Shown here: positions 37,603-46,020 of the stretch, piece by piece
How positions within the stretch are numbered: the stretch's first letter is position 1
Layout of the letters: each line of letters begins with the position of its first letter
The notes under the pieces: model-generated
Database searches by the model: none
Told to the model about the DNA's origin: nothing
What the model saw: only the letters and a program-made list of their open reading frames with translations
Made by a program: the position numbers and the translations under genes
Source of the DNA: Oscillospiraceae bacterium
Lineage (GTDB): Bacteria; Bacillota; Clostridia; Oscillospirales; Acutalibacteraceae
Length of the DNA: 64,000 nt
Assembly: GCA_015065965.1 (NCBI GenBank)
Contig: SVPH01000011.1
Location: forward strand, 1-64,000
Direction: 5' to 3'

Positions 37603-38292
37603 TTATTTTTGGCCGTAATATGCATTTGCTCCATGTTTCCTGAAGTAATGTTTTTTCTGAATATGTTCATTTGCAGACTGAGCCTGCATGGTTTTGCTCA
37701 GATAAGCCATTTTTGCAACTTCCTCAAGAATTGCGGAGTTTTTGGCTGCAGCATCGCCGCTTTTACCCCATGTAAACGGACCGTGTGAGCGTACAAGCAC
37801 GGCGGGAACTGCATTATAATCAATATTGCCTTGTTCAAAACACTCAGCGATAACCTTGCCGGTGTTGAGTTCGTATTCGCCCTCAATTTCTTCTTTTGTC
37901 AAATCTCTTGTGCAGGGTACTGAGCCGTATGCAAAATCAGCATGGGTTGTTCCGTAACAGGGAATATCGCTTGCAGCCTGGGCAAAAGAAACCGCAAATG
38001 TTGAATGTGTATGTGCAACGCCGCCGATATCGGGGAAACGGCGGTAAAGTTCAAGGTGAGTCGGAGTGTCCGAAGACGGATTGAGTTCACCTTCAACCTT
38101 TTCACCGTTGAGGTTCATAACAACCATGTCCTCAGGACGCATTTTGTTATAGTCAACGCCTGAAGGTTTTATTACTACAAGACCTGTTTCTTTGTCAATT
38201 TCAGAAACATTGCCCCATGTAAAAAGGACAAGATTGTATTCAACAAGTTTAAGATTTGCTTCATATACTTTTTGTTTGAGATTTTCAAGCAT
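37603..38292 (-). CDS. araD: L-ribulose-5-phosphate 4-epimerase
   Basis: The zinc enzyme converts L-ribulose-5-phosphate to D-xylulose-5-phosphate, the last step of L-arabinose use. Metal ligands AHTHS (His94, His96) and RSHGPF (His170) match the family positions; 229 aa is normal. araA and araB are not in the window. It is cotranscribed with DUF4364 and a GPH transporter, which may thus carry a pentose (inference). Confidence 0.95.
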   Translation of the reverse strand: MLENLKQKVYEANLKLVEYNLVLFTWGNVSEIDKETGLVVIKPSGVDYNKMRPEDMVVMNLNGEKVEGELNPSSDTPTHLELYRRFPDIGGVAHTHSTFAVSFAQAASDIPCYGTTHADFAYGSVPCTRDLTKEEIEGEYELNTGKVIAECFEQGNIDYNAVPAVLVRSHGPFTWGKSGDAAAKNSAILEEVAKMAYLSKTMQAQSANEHIQKKHYFRKHGANAYYGQK

Positions 38293-38312
38293 AAATATTA
38301 CTCCGTATCACC

Positions 38313-38864
38313 TTAAATATAAAGGGAAGTCACAACGGTTGAATAAACATAAGACGGATTTTTCAAAAAGTTGTGTTTGAGTTGTTCTGCCTGTTCAAAA
38401 TCAGCGGCATAAACAGTCAGTTCCATGAGGTTTTCGCCTTTGTGAATTACTCGGAAGGTTACATAATAGCCTTTTTCCGTCTTGTTTATATCAACTGTAT
38501 TTTCACTCTCACGTTTTTCAAGAAGTTGCAGATTGAGCGCATCTGCAAGGGCTGTTTCTTTTACTGATTTCGGCAATTCCTGCGAAAGTTCGTCAACGGA
38601 AAGAGCGCCTTTGGGGGTGATATATACTATACCGTCTGCGCATGAAAGGTTGCCGTTGTCGATAAGTTCATCAAGTGCCTGACTTACTTCAAAGTAATTA
38701 GCAAGCCCGTGAATCTGAAGTGCTTCTATAATCAAAGTATCCTTAAGCGGTTCTTTGATTTTGCTCACCATAAAGGTGATAAGTATTTTTATTTGAGTTC
38801 TGCTGCGTAAACCGCCCGGCTCAATGCCTTCGGTGAACGCATCAAATTCGTTATCAATTGACAT
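38313..38864 (-). CDS. DUF4364 family protein
   Basis: A 183-aa protein with a predicted N-terminal winged-helix-like region (TQIKILITFMVSKIKEPLK, then FEVSQALDELIDNGNL), the DUF4364 pattern seen in Clostridia; a regulatory role is plausible but unproven. The frame is open upstream to 38960, but GGGAG seven bases before the ATG at 38864 decides the start; this overlaps the transporter gene by 11 bp. Confidence 0.8.
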   Translation of the reverse strand: MSIDNEFDAFTEGIEPGGLRSRTQIKILITFMVSKIKEPLKDTLIIEALQIHGLANYFEVSQALDELIDNGNLSCADGIVYITPKGALSVDELSQELPKSVKETALADALNLQLLEKRESENTVDINKTEKGYYVTFRVIHKGENLMELTVYAADFEQAEQLKHNFLKNPSYVYSTVVTSLYI

Positions 38865-40266
38865 TTGCATTCTCCCTGCGTATTGCAAGTTCTTTCTGGA
38901 TTTCTTCTTTTTTCTTGCCTGTGTAGTTGTTAAAGAACATCGGTACTGCGCAAAGTGCAAGACTGATTGCAGGGATAACAGAAATCATGATAAACATACC
39001 CGAGAGGGTTTCGGGGGACTGAGCCTGTGCGATTTCAATTGAAACACCGAATTCGTTCTTTGATGCGATAGGCTCAACATAGTTTACAGCCTCAAGCACA
39101 AAACTTGTGATGAGCGTTGAAATACCTGCGGTAAGTTTGCTGATAAAGGTTTGCGATGCAAAGCAGATACCTTCGGAACGTCTGCCTGTTTTCCATTCAA
39201 GATAATCAACGCTGTCACCAACCATTGCATAGGTGATAACATTGAAAATGCCGAGAGGAAGACCTACAATTGCAAGAACAACAAGCAGTGCGTAGAAGTT
39301 GCTGTATCCCATGAAGTAGAGAATAACATGCATCACTGCGCCGAAAAGAGCAGCACCAATGTAAATCTGTTTAAGTGAGAACTTCTTGCGAAGCATGGGC
39401 ATAACAAGCATTGCAATCATCATGCCTGCACCAATGGCAACTGTCATAACAACCTGTACCGATCCGTGAGGAATGATGCCTGAATCCTGAATGAGATATG
39501 TAGCGATATATGAGCCCGAGGTCTGTGCCATAAGCATAGCCGAGCCAAGAATGCTTGCGAGAATGAGCAAAAGAAGAGGTCTGTTTTTGGAGTATGCCGA
39601 AACGACTTCTTTAACTGTGATTTTTTCTTTCGGAGGTTGTTCGACCCTTTCTTTTGTGCCGAAGAAAGCAAGCAGAGAAATCATTGAGCCTACAACACCA
39701 AAAATAAGTCCGCCAACGAAGTATCCTTTAGTAATGCCGAGTGAGGATGTGCGAAGCACCGGGATAAGAACCGTGGGAAGAATACCGCCGATTGTGCTGC
39801 CGATTCTTGCAATTGAAAGGAATGTATTTCTTTCGTTTTCAAGAGGAGTTACAACTGCACTCATGCCCCAGAAGGGAACATCCTGAATTGTAAAGCAGAT
39901 ACCCCAGATTATGTATGTGATTGCAGCGTAAGCAAGTTTTGCACTGTAACTTTCAAAACCGGGCACATAGAAAAGTGCTATGGTTGAAGCCATGATGAGG
40001 AAAGGTGAGAAAAGCAGGTATGGGCGAAGTTTTCCGAATTTTGTTTTTGTGCGGTCTGCTATCATACCCATAATCGGGTCATTTGCCGCATCGAAAATTC
40101 TTGCTCCGAAAATAATCCAACCTGCATGTGCGGGCTGAATGCCTGCGGCATCTGTGTAGAAAATAAGCAGGTAGGTGGACATAAGCGTGTAAATCATGCT
40201 TCTGCCAAATGCTGAGGATGCAAACGAGGCAATTTCACTGGTTTTGAGATACTTTTTTTGTGACAT
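38854..40266 (-). CDS. GPH-family sugar cation symporter
   Basis: A 470-aa, 12-helix transporter with the hallmarks GMIADRTKTKFGKLRPYLLF and MVGDSVDYLEWKTGRRSEG. AGAAGGAGA precedes the ATG, and its start overlaps the stop of the upstream gene (TAATG). Pairing with araD suggests an arabinose- or arabinoside-type substrate, an inference from neighbours only. Confidence 0.9.
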   Translation of the reverse strand: MSQKKYLKTSEIASFASSAFGRSMIYTLMSTYLLIFYTDAAGIQPAHAGWIIFGARIFDAANDPIMGMIADRTKTKFGKLRPYLLFSPFLIMASTIALFYVPGFESYSAKLAYAAITYIIWGICFTIQDVPFWGMSAVVTPLENERNTFLSIARIGSTIGGILPTVLIPVLRTSSLGITKGYFVGGLIFGVVGSMISLLAFFGTKERVEQPPKEKITVKEVVSAYSKNRPLLLLILASILGSAMLMAQTSGSYIATYLIQDSGIIPHGSVQVVMTVAIGAGMMIAMLVMPMLRKKFSLKQIYIGAALFGAVMHVILYFMGYSNFYALLVVLAIVGLPLGIFNVITYAMVGDSVDYLEWKTGRRSEGICFASQTFISKLTAGISTLITSFVLEAVNYVEPIASKNEFGVSIEIAQAQSPETLSGMFIMISVIPAISLALCAVPMFFNNYTGKKKEEIQKELAIRRENANVN

Positions 40267-40805
40267 TATTTTATTCTCCTTCTGTTTTTAATATCTTTTC
40301 TTTTGCTTCTGTTTGGATTAATGGGTTTGCCGTATCTGCCTCTGTTGATAAGTTCAGGGGTCAGGAAACGTTCTTTTGTTGCCCATTTTCCGCAAAGGTT
40401 TGCCCAACCTTCACAGTAAAGCCAATAATAGGAAACGTTTTCTTCCTTGCGTTTTTTAACAAAGCGGGGAGTGTTGCACCATATCATTGACGGTATGGCG
40501 ATTACAAAAAGCCAAAGAGGACCAAGAATCATGGTCTGAACGGTGTGACCGTACTCATGGATTTTTATATCGTGCAGGCTGTCACCCTCGCGCTTTTGAT
40601 TAATGAAGATGAACATGCCAAGTGAAACTCCGCCGAAGTTCTTTTTGTCAATATAAGTTATGACTGCGTTATGATAGAGTTCGCTTTTTGCTCCTCTTGA
40701 TTTGTAGACAGCAAACATTGCAAGACCTATAAGGTTTTGTGCAATTCCGTATGTGAATTGCCATATGTAGAATAAAATTGCTCTGATGGTTTTCAAATCT
40801 TTCAC
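40266..40805 (-). CDS. Membrane-associated HEYGH protein, unknown function
   Basis: A 179-aa protein with a hydrophobic N-terminus (about 8-33), then IHEYGHTVQ (His83, Glu84, His87), an HExxH zinc-metallopeptidase-like motif, and a second hydrophobic stretch right after it (about 93-108). The C-terminus is very basic (RSKRKDIKNRRRIK). A later Glu (YCEGWANLCG, about 132) could be a third ligand. I do not know the family. It starts a probable operon with the GPH transporter. Confidence 0.75.
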   Translation of the reverse strand: MKDLKTIRAILFYIWQFTYGIAQNLIGLAMFAVYKSRGAKSELYHNAVITYIDKKNFGGVSLGMFIFINQKREGDSLHDIKIHEYGHTVQTMILGPLWLFVIAIPSMIWCNTPRFVKKRKEENVSYYWLYCEGWANLCGKWATKERFLTPELINRGRYGKPINPNRSKRKDIKNRRRIK

Positions 40806-40867
40806 CCACCTAATAATTCATAATTATATTAATAATAGCACACAATGATTTAATTTGCAAGAATATA

Positions 40868-40900
40868 TAAAAAAACACCTGAGTTTTTTAGGCTCAGGTG
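40868..40900 (-). terminator. Terminator of the SH3-repeat gene
   Basis: On the minus strand CACCTGAG and CTCAGGTG form a stem followed by seven T. Confidence 0.9.
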
Positions 40901-40906
40901 AAATCC

Positions 40907-42409
40907 TTATTTTGATTTTTTCTTTTTCACTGCAATTATAACAACAATCGCCGCAACAAGAACGGTAGCGCCGATGCAGATAAAAACAATTGTTTTTGAT
41001 GAAAGACCGTTGCCGGTTGTAACGATGTCCTTCATCTCAAATTCAGGGGCTGTGCCGTAAGTTACAGTTGATTCTGTTTCAGGGGCGCCGAACGGAGCGG
41101 AAAGATATCTGCCGGAATTTTCAACATACGATGCTTCTGATCCGGTCGGAAAAGCCCAACCTCGAACGCCGTTGCAATCAACATATAACCAGTAAACTAT
41201 TTCATTATCTTCAAGAACGGATGTTTCATAAATGCATGTTGCAACAGCATCCTTTGAAAGAACAGATAAACACTCCGCATTTTTATTTGGTTCTGCATAT
41301 AACTGCAGTCCGTTTTCACTTGTAATTTTTATGTCATATGCACTGAACATATAACAGTATTCGGATATATCGTTGCTGAAAATCCAACCTTCGGTGCCGT
41401 TGTAGTTAACATGCATCCAACGAGATTCTATTATCGTATTTTCGATTTGTTTTGCATCCCAATACTGAAAATCAACGCAGAGGTTAGTGCTTTTTGGAAC
41501 ATTTGCAATGGGCTGCGCAGATTCATAAAGCGGTTTTTCATAAAGAGGCAGACCGTTTTCTGCAAGAATATAAACGCCGCCTTTCTCTCCGGTTGCAACT
41601 TTATAGTCCGTGCTTCTTGTTCTCAGCCAACCTTTTGTGCCGTTGTGTTCAACAAAAACACTTGTACAGTCAAGATTTTCATAAAAATATTTGAATGAAA
41701 GAACCGTGCCGGCAGGTATATTTTCCGCAACTTTTTCAGAGGCCGGGTTAACGGAGTGAGTAAGATATGCGCCGTCAGTAAGTATTTCAACAGCGCCCGT
41801 ATAAATATCCGAATCATTCAGAATATAAGCACAGTCATATATTTCCTCAGTGTTATATATATAAACCCAGCCGCCGACACCTTCGTGTTGGGTGTATGCC
41901 CACATGGCATCACTTTCATATTCGCTGTTTGTGTAGTTGTATTTTAATACAGTACCGTAAGGAATGATGTTTTCATGTGTTTCATACATAAAGGACGGAC
42001 CTTTTCTGAGATTCACGCCGCTTTCGTTGATAACAATAATGTCGCGTTCAGCGGATGTGCGGTATGCAGCCTCTGTACCTGCGATTTCTTTTTTGAGAGA
42101 TACCTCTTCGCTTTTGATATAAGCGTTGTAATCGTTATACTCAACTCCAAGGTAAAGCACACCGTCAAGATGGAGTTCGTCTGTAACCGTTAAATTTTTA
42201 CCGCTCGGTATGATAACTGTAAGAGGGCGCATTATAGATTTTGTCATGTCGGAATTCCATATCCGGTTATACATAACGGCGCCGACTTCATCGGTTACCG
42301 TAACCTCATAAGGCGTAAAGTAGCCCATTAATTCATTTGCATATACAGTAACAGATGCGGTAAGGCAAACAATTACCGCAGCAATAAGCGTAACAATTCT
42401 TTTTTTCAT
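40907..42409 (-). CDS. Secreted SH3-repeat protein with C-terminal membrane anchor
   Basis: The 500-aa protein has a signal peptide (cleavage near Ala-Asn at about 25), four or more bacterial SH3-like repeats that each end in a G-W motif (GVGGWVYI, GTKGWLRT, GTEGWIFS, GVRGWAFP; about 110 residues apart or less) and a C-terminal helix (about 472-494) followed by KKKKSK, which orients the tail in the cytoplasm. One repeat carries GVNLRKGPS, a standard SH3b start. SH3b domains bind cell-wall peptides, so a wall-contacting surface protein is likely. No catalytic domain is visible. Confidence 0.8.
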   Translation of the reverse strand: MKKRIVTLIAAVIVCLTASVTVYANELMGYFTPYEVTVTDEVGAVMYNRIWNSDMTKSIMRPLTVIIPSGKNLTVTDELHLDGVLYLGVEYNDYNAYIKSEEVSLKKEIAGTEAAYRTSAERDIIVINESGVNLRKGPSFMYETHENIIPYGTVLKYNYTNSEYESDAMWAYTQHEGVGGWVYIYNTEEIYDCAYILNDSDIYTGAVEILTDGAYLTHSVNPASEKVAENIPAGTVLSFKYFYENLDCTSVFVEHNGTKGWLRTRSTDYKVATGEKGGVYILAENGLPLYEKPLYESAQPIANVPKSTNLCVDFQYWDAKQIENTIIESRWMHVNYNGTEGWIFSNDISEYCYMFSAYDIKITSENGLQLYAEPNKNAECLSVLSKDAVATCIYETSVLEDNEIVYWLYVDCNGVRGWAFPTGSEASYVENSGRYLSAPFGAPETESTVTYGTAPEFEMKDIVTTGNGLSSKTIVFICIGATVLVAAIVVIIAVKKKKSK

Positions 42410-42448
42410 ATCAGAATACTCCTTTTGTACAGGATAATTACCATGATG

Positions 42449-42477
42449 ATTTTATCACACATGGCGAGTTCGGTCAA
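42449..42477 (-). promoter_or_regulatory. Promoter of the SH3-repeat gene
   Basis: On the minus strand: TTGACC (42477-42472), 17-bp spacer, TAAAAT (42454-42449). Confidence 0.75.
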
Positions 42478-42508
42478 GGTTTAATATATTTTATTATCTA
42501 ATGTATAG

Positions 42509-42537
42509 TTGACAATGCAGAAAGTTCATGCTATACT
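42509..42537 (+). promoter_or_regulatory. Sigma-A promoter of ileS
   Basis: TTGACA (42509-42514), 17-bp spacer, TATACT (42532-42537). The gap between the divergent genes, 42410-42844, holds the two promoters and the T-box leader. Confidence 0.88.
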
Positions 42538-42574
42538 TTACTGTAACTGAAAATTAATATTCCAACCTATTAAA

Positions 42575-42810
42575 GATTGTGACGGAGACAGTAACTTTTG
42601 CAGATGTAATCTCAGTGAGGCGGGGAGAGTGGGAACCCGCTGATTGCAGCATAAGCGAATATCACTCCTGAATCGCAAACCGAACCTCTCTTTGTGATGG
42701 AAAGTAGGATTTGACGGATTTCCGCCGTTATCGGGAAGCATAAAGATCGGGTTATGCAGGTGATTTGTTTGCTCCTTGTCCCGATTAGGGTCAGGGATTA
42801 TTTTTTTGTT
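42575..42810 (+). ncRNA. T-box riboswitch, isoleucine (AUC specifier)
   Basis: The ileS leader has a long stem I with an AGTAA-type box near 42590, and the specifier segment GAATATCACTCCTGAA, where ATC (42661-42663) is an isoleucine codon. AAAGTAGGATTTGACGG (42701-42717) stands at the place of the T-box/antiterminator and differs from the canonical AGGGTGGNACCGCG. ATCGGG (42730-42735) can pair with CCCGAT (42780-42785), and a run of seven T lies near 42800-42807, which suggests a terminator. Uncharged tRNA-Ile is expected to permit ileS expression. Confidence 0.85.
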
Positions 42811-42844
42811 AAAGAATTTTCAAAATATATCGGAGGAATGCAAA

Positions 42845-45800
42845 ATGTACGAAAAAGTTTCGTCAAATTTTGATTTTGTTGCCAGAGAAAAAGCAGTGCT
42901 TGATTTCTGGAAAGAAAATCAGATTTTTGAAAAGAGCATCGAAGAGAGAAAGGGCTGCCCGACATATACTTTCTATGACGGTCCTCCTACTGCTAACGGT
43001 AAGCCTCATATCGGCCATGTTCTTACCCGCGTTATCAAAGACATGATTCCCAGATACAGAACAATGAAGGGCTATATGGTTCCCAGAAAAGCAGGTTGGG
43101 ATACTCACGGTCTGCCTGTTGAACTTGAAATTGAAAAGGAACTCGGTATCAACGGCAAGGAACAGATTGAAAATTACGGTCTTGAACCTTTCATCGGCAG
43201 ATGTAAGGAAAGCGTATGGAAATATAAGGGTATGTGGGAGGATTTCTCAGGCACAGTAGGTTTCTGGGCTGATATGGATAACCCCTATGTAACTTATCAT
43301 AACAGTTATATTGAATCAATCTGGTGGTCGCTTAAGGAAATCTGGAATAAAGGTCTCCTCTATAAAGGATTCAAAATCGTTCCTTATTGTCCCCGTTGCG
43401 GAACACCTCTTTCATCTCACGAAGTTGCTCAGGGCTATAAAGCAGTCAAAGAGCGTTCGGCTGTTGTACGCTTTAAGGTTGTAGGCGAGGATGCATACTT
43501 CCTTGCATGGACAACAACTCCCTGGACTCTTCCTTCAAATACCGCTCTTTGCGTTAATCCTACCGAAACCTACTGCAAAGTAAAAGCAGCAGACGGTTAC
43601 ACATATTACATGGCAAAGGCACTCCTTGATTCAGTTCTCGGTTCTCTTGCGGATAAGGAGAACGGCGTTGAGGCTTATGAGATTCTTGAATCTTATGTAG
43701 GCACAGACCTTGAGGGCAAATCATATGAACCTCTCTTTGAGTGCGCAGGCAAGGTTGCCGAAAAGCAGAATAAAAAGGCTCACTTTGTTACTGTTGATAA
43801 CTATGTTACCATGTCAGACGGTACCGGTATCGTTCATATCGCACCTGCATTTGGTGAAGATGATGCTAAGGTTGGCAGGAACTATGATCTTCCTTTCCTT
43901 CAGTTTGTTGACGGTAAGGGTAATATGACTGACGACACACCCTATGCAGGCAAGTTTGTTAAGGATGCAGATCCTCTTATTCTTGTTGACCTTGATAAGG
44001 AAGGTAAACTCTTCTCTGCTCCCAAGTTTGAGCATGATTATCCTTTCTGCTGGAGATGCGACACTCCGCTTATCTACTACGCAAGAGAATCTTGGTTTAT
44101 CAAGATGACTGCTGTTAAGGATAATCTTGTTAAGAACAATAACACCGTTAACTGGATTCCCGAAAGCATCGGCAAGGGCAGATTCGGCGATTGGCTTGAA
44201 AACATTCAGGATTGGGGCATCAGCCGTAACCGTTATTGGGGCACACCGCTTAATATCTGGGAGTGTGAATGCGGCCACAGACATTCAATCGGCTCAATTG
44301 AAGAACTCAAATCAATGAGCAGCAATTGTCCTGATGATATTGAACTTCACCGCCCGTTTATTGATGAAGTTACAATCAAGTGCGAAAAGTGCGGCGGCGA
44401 AATGAAGAGAGTGCCCGAAGTTATTGACTGTTGGTACGATTCAGGCGCAATGCCTTTTGCACAGCACCACTATCCGTTTGAAAACAAAGACCTCTTTGAG
44501 CAGCAGTTCCCTGCAGAATTCATTTCAGAGGCTGTTGACCAGACAAGAGGCTGGTTCTATTCGCTTATGGCGATTTCAACCCTTCTTTTTGATAAATCAC
44601 CCTATAAGAATGTTATCGTTCTCGGTCTTGTTCAGGATGAAAACGGTCAGAAGATGTCAAAGTCCAAAGGTAATGCGGTTGACCCGTTTGATGCTCTTGC
44701 AAAGCACGGCGCAGACGCTATCCGTTGGTATTTCTACACCAACTCCGCTCCCTGGCTCCCCAACCGTTTCCACGACAACGCTGTTGTTGAGGGTAAGCGT
44801 AAGTTTATGGGCACACTTTGGAACACATATGCGTTCTATGTGCTTTATGCAAATATTGATAAATTCAACCCCACAGAGCATACTCTTGATTATGATAAAC
44901 TTTCCATCATGGATAAGTGGCTTCTTTCAAGGCTCAATACTCTGATTGATACGGTTGACGGTTACCTCGGCAATTACGCTATTCCCGAGGCAGCAAAGGC
45001 TCTCCAGAGTTTTGTTGACGATATGAGTAACTGGTATGTCCGCAGAGGCAGAGAGCGTTACTGGGCACAGGGTCTTGAGCAGGATAAGATTAACGCTTAT
45101 ATGACTCTTTACACCGCTCTTGTAACGGTTGTTAAACTTGCTGCTCCCATGATTCCTTTCATGGCTGAGGATATTTACCGCAATCTTGTTTGCTCGGTTG
45201 ATTCATCAGCACCCATCAGCGTCCATCTTTGCGATTACCCGGTATCAAACGCTGATTATGTTGACAAAGACCTTGAAGCATCAATGGATGAAGTTCTTAA
45301 TGTTGTTGTTCTCGGCAGAGCAGCAAGAAACAGCGCAAACATCAAGAACAGACAGCCTCTCGGCAAAATTTTTGTAACTGCTGCAAAGGCACTCGGCAAA
45401 GAATACTGCGAAATCATTGAAGATGAACTTAATGTTAAAACTCTTGAATTCGTAACAGATTCAACCGCTTATGTTTCATATAACTTCAAGCCTCAACTCA
45501 AAACACTCGGTCCCAAGTATGGCAAGATGCTCGGCGCAATCAGAGAATATCTTGCATCGCTTGACGGCTCGGCTGCAAAGGCTGAACTTGATGAAAAGGG
45601 TGCAATCACCTTTATGGCTGGCGAAACTGAAATTTCACTTGCTGTTGAAGACCTTCTTATTGAAACCGTTCAGAAGGAAGGTTTCCAGGCTGAAAGCGAT
45701 AACGGTGTTACCGTTGTACTTGATACAAACCTTACCGATGAACTCATTGAAGAAGGTTTTGTAAGAGAAATTATCTCAAAGATTCAGACTATGCGTAAAG

Positions 45801-46000
45801 ATGCAGGCTTTGAAGTTATGGACACAATCAAAATCTATGTAAGCGGCAACGAAAAGATTGAAAAAATCTTTGACGCAAACAAAGAAACTGTTACCCATGA
45901 TGTTCTTGCAACCGATATTATCGTATCGGAAGGCGGCTCATTTGCTAAAGAATGGGATATCAACGGCGAAAAGGTAACTCTCGGCGTTGAGAAGAACTAA
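42845..46000 (+). CDS. ileS: Isoleucine-tRNA ligase
   Basis: A class I aminoacyl-tRNA synthetase of 1051 aa: HIGH motif at residues 55-58 (PHIGHV), KMSKS at 603-607, the CP1 editing domain between, and an extended C-terminal part. The CPRCG/CECG/CEKCGG cysteine pairs may bind zinc. The long form places it with the eukaryote-like/type 2 IleRS group typical of many Clostridia rather than the ~920-aa type 1. The frame is open to 42776, but CGGAGGA precedes the ATG at 42845, after the T-box. Confidence 0.98.
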   Translation: MYEKVSSNFDFVAREKAVLDFWKENQIFEKSIEERKGCPTYTFYDGPPTANGKPHIGHVLTRVIKDMIPRYRTMKGYMVPRKAGWDTHGLPVELEIEKELGINGKEQIENYGLEPFIGRCKESVWKYKGMWEDFSGTVGFWADMDNPYVTYHNSYIESIWWSLKEIWNKGLLYKGFKIVPYCPRCGTPLSSHEVAQGYKAVKERSAVVRFKVVGEDAYFLAWTTTPWTLPSNTALCVNPTETYCKVKAADGYTYYMAKALLDSVLGSLADKENGVEAYEILESYVGTDLEGKSYEPLFECAGKVAEKQNKKAHFVTVDNYVTMSDGTGIVHIAPAFGEDDAKVGRNYDLPFLQFVDGKGNMTDDTPYAGKFVKDADPLILVDLDKEGKLFSAPKFEHDYPFCWRCDTPLIYYARESWFIKMTAVKDNLVKNNNTVNWIPESIGKGRFGDWLENIQDWGISRNRYWGTPLNIWECECGHRHSIGSIEELKSMSSNCPDDIELHRPFIDEVTIKCEKCGGEMKRVPEVIDCWYDSGAMPFAQHHYPFENKDLFEQQFPAEFISEAVDQTRGWFYSLMAISTLLFDKSPYKNVIVLGLVQDENGQKMSKSKGNAVDPFDALAKHGADAIRWYFYTNSAPWLPNRFHDNAVVEGKRKFMGTLWNTYAFYVLYANIDKFNPTEHTLDYDKLSIMDKWLLSRLNTLIDTVDGYLGNYAIPEAAKALQSFVDDMSNWYVRRGRERYWAQGLEQDKINAYMTLYTALVTVVKLAAPMIPFMAEDIYRNLVCSVDSSAPISVHLCDYPVSNADYVDKDLEASMDEVLNVVVLGRAARNSANIKNRQPLGKIFVTAAKALGKEYCEIIEDELNVKTLEFVTDSTAYVSYNFKPQLKTLGPKYGKMLGAIREYLASLDGSAAKAELDEKGAITFMAGETEISLAVEDLLIETVQKEGFQAESDNGVTVVLDTNLTDELIEEGFVREIISKIQTMRKDAGFEVMDTIKIYVSGNEKIEKIFDANKETVTHDVLATDIIVSEGGSFAKEWDINGEKVTLGVEKN

Positions 46001-46020
46001 AAATTAACAGAGGTGTAAAA

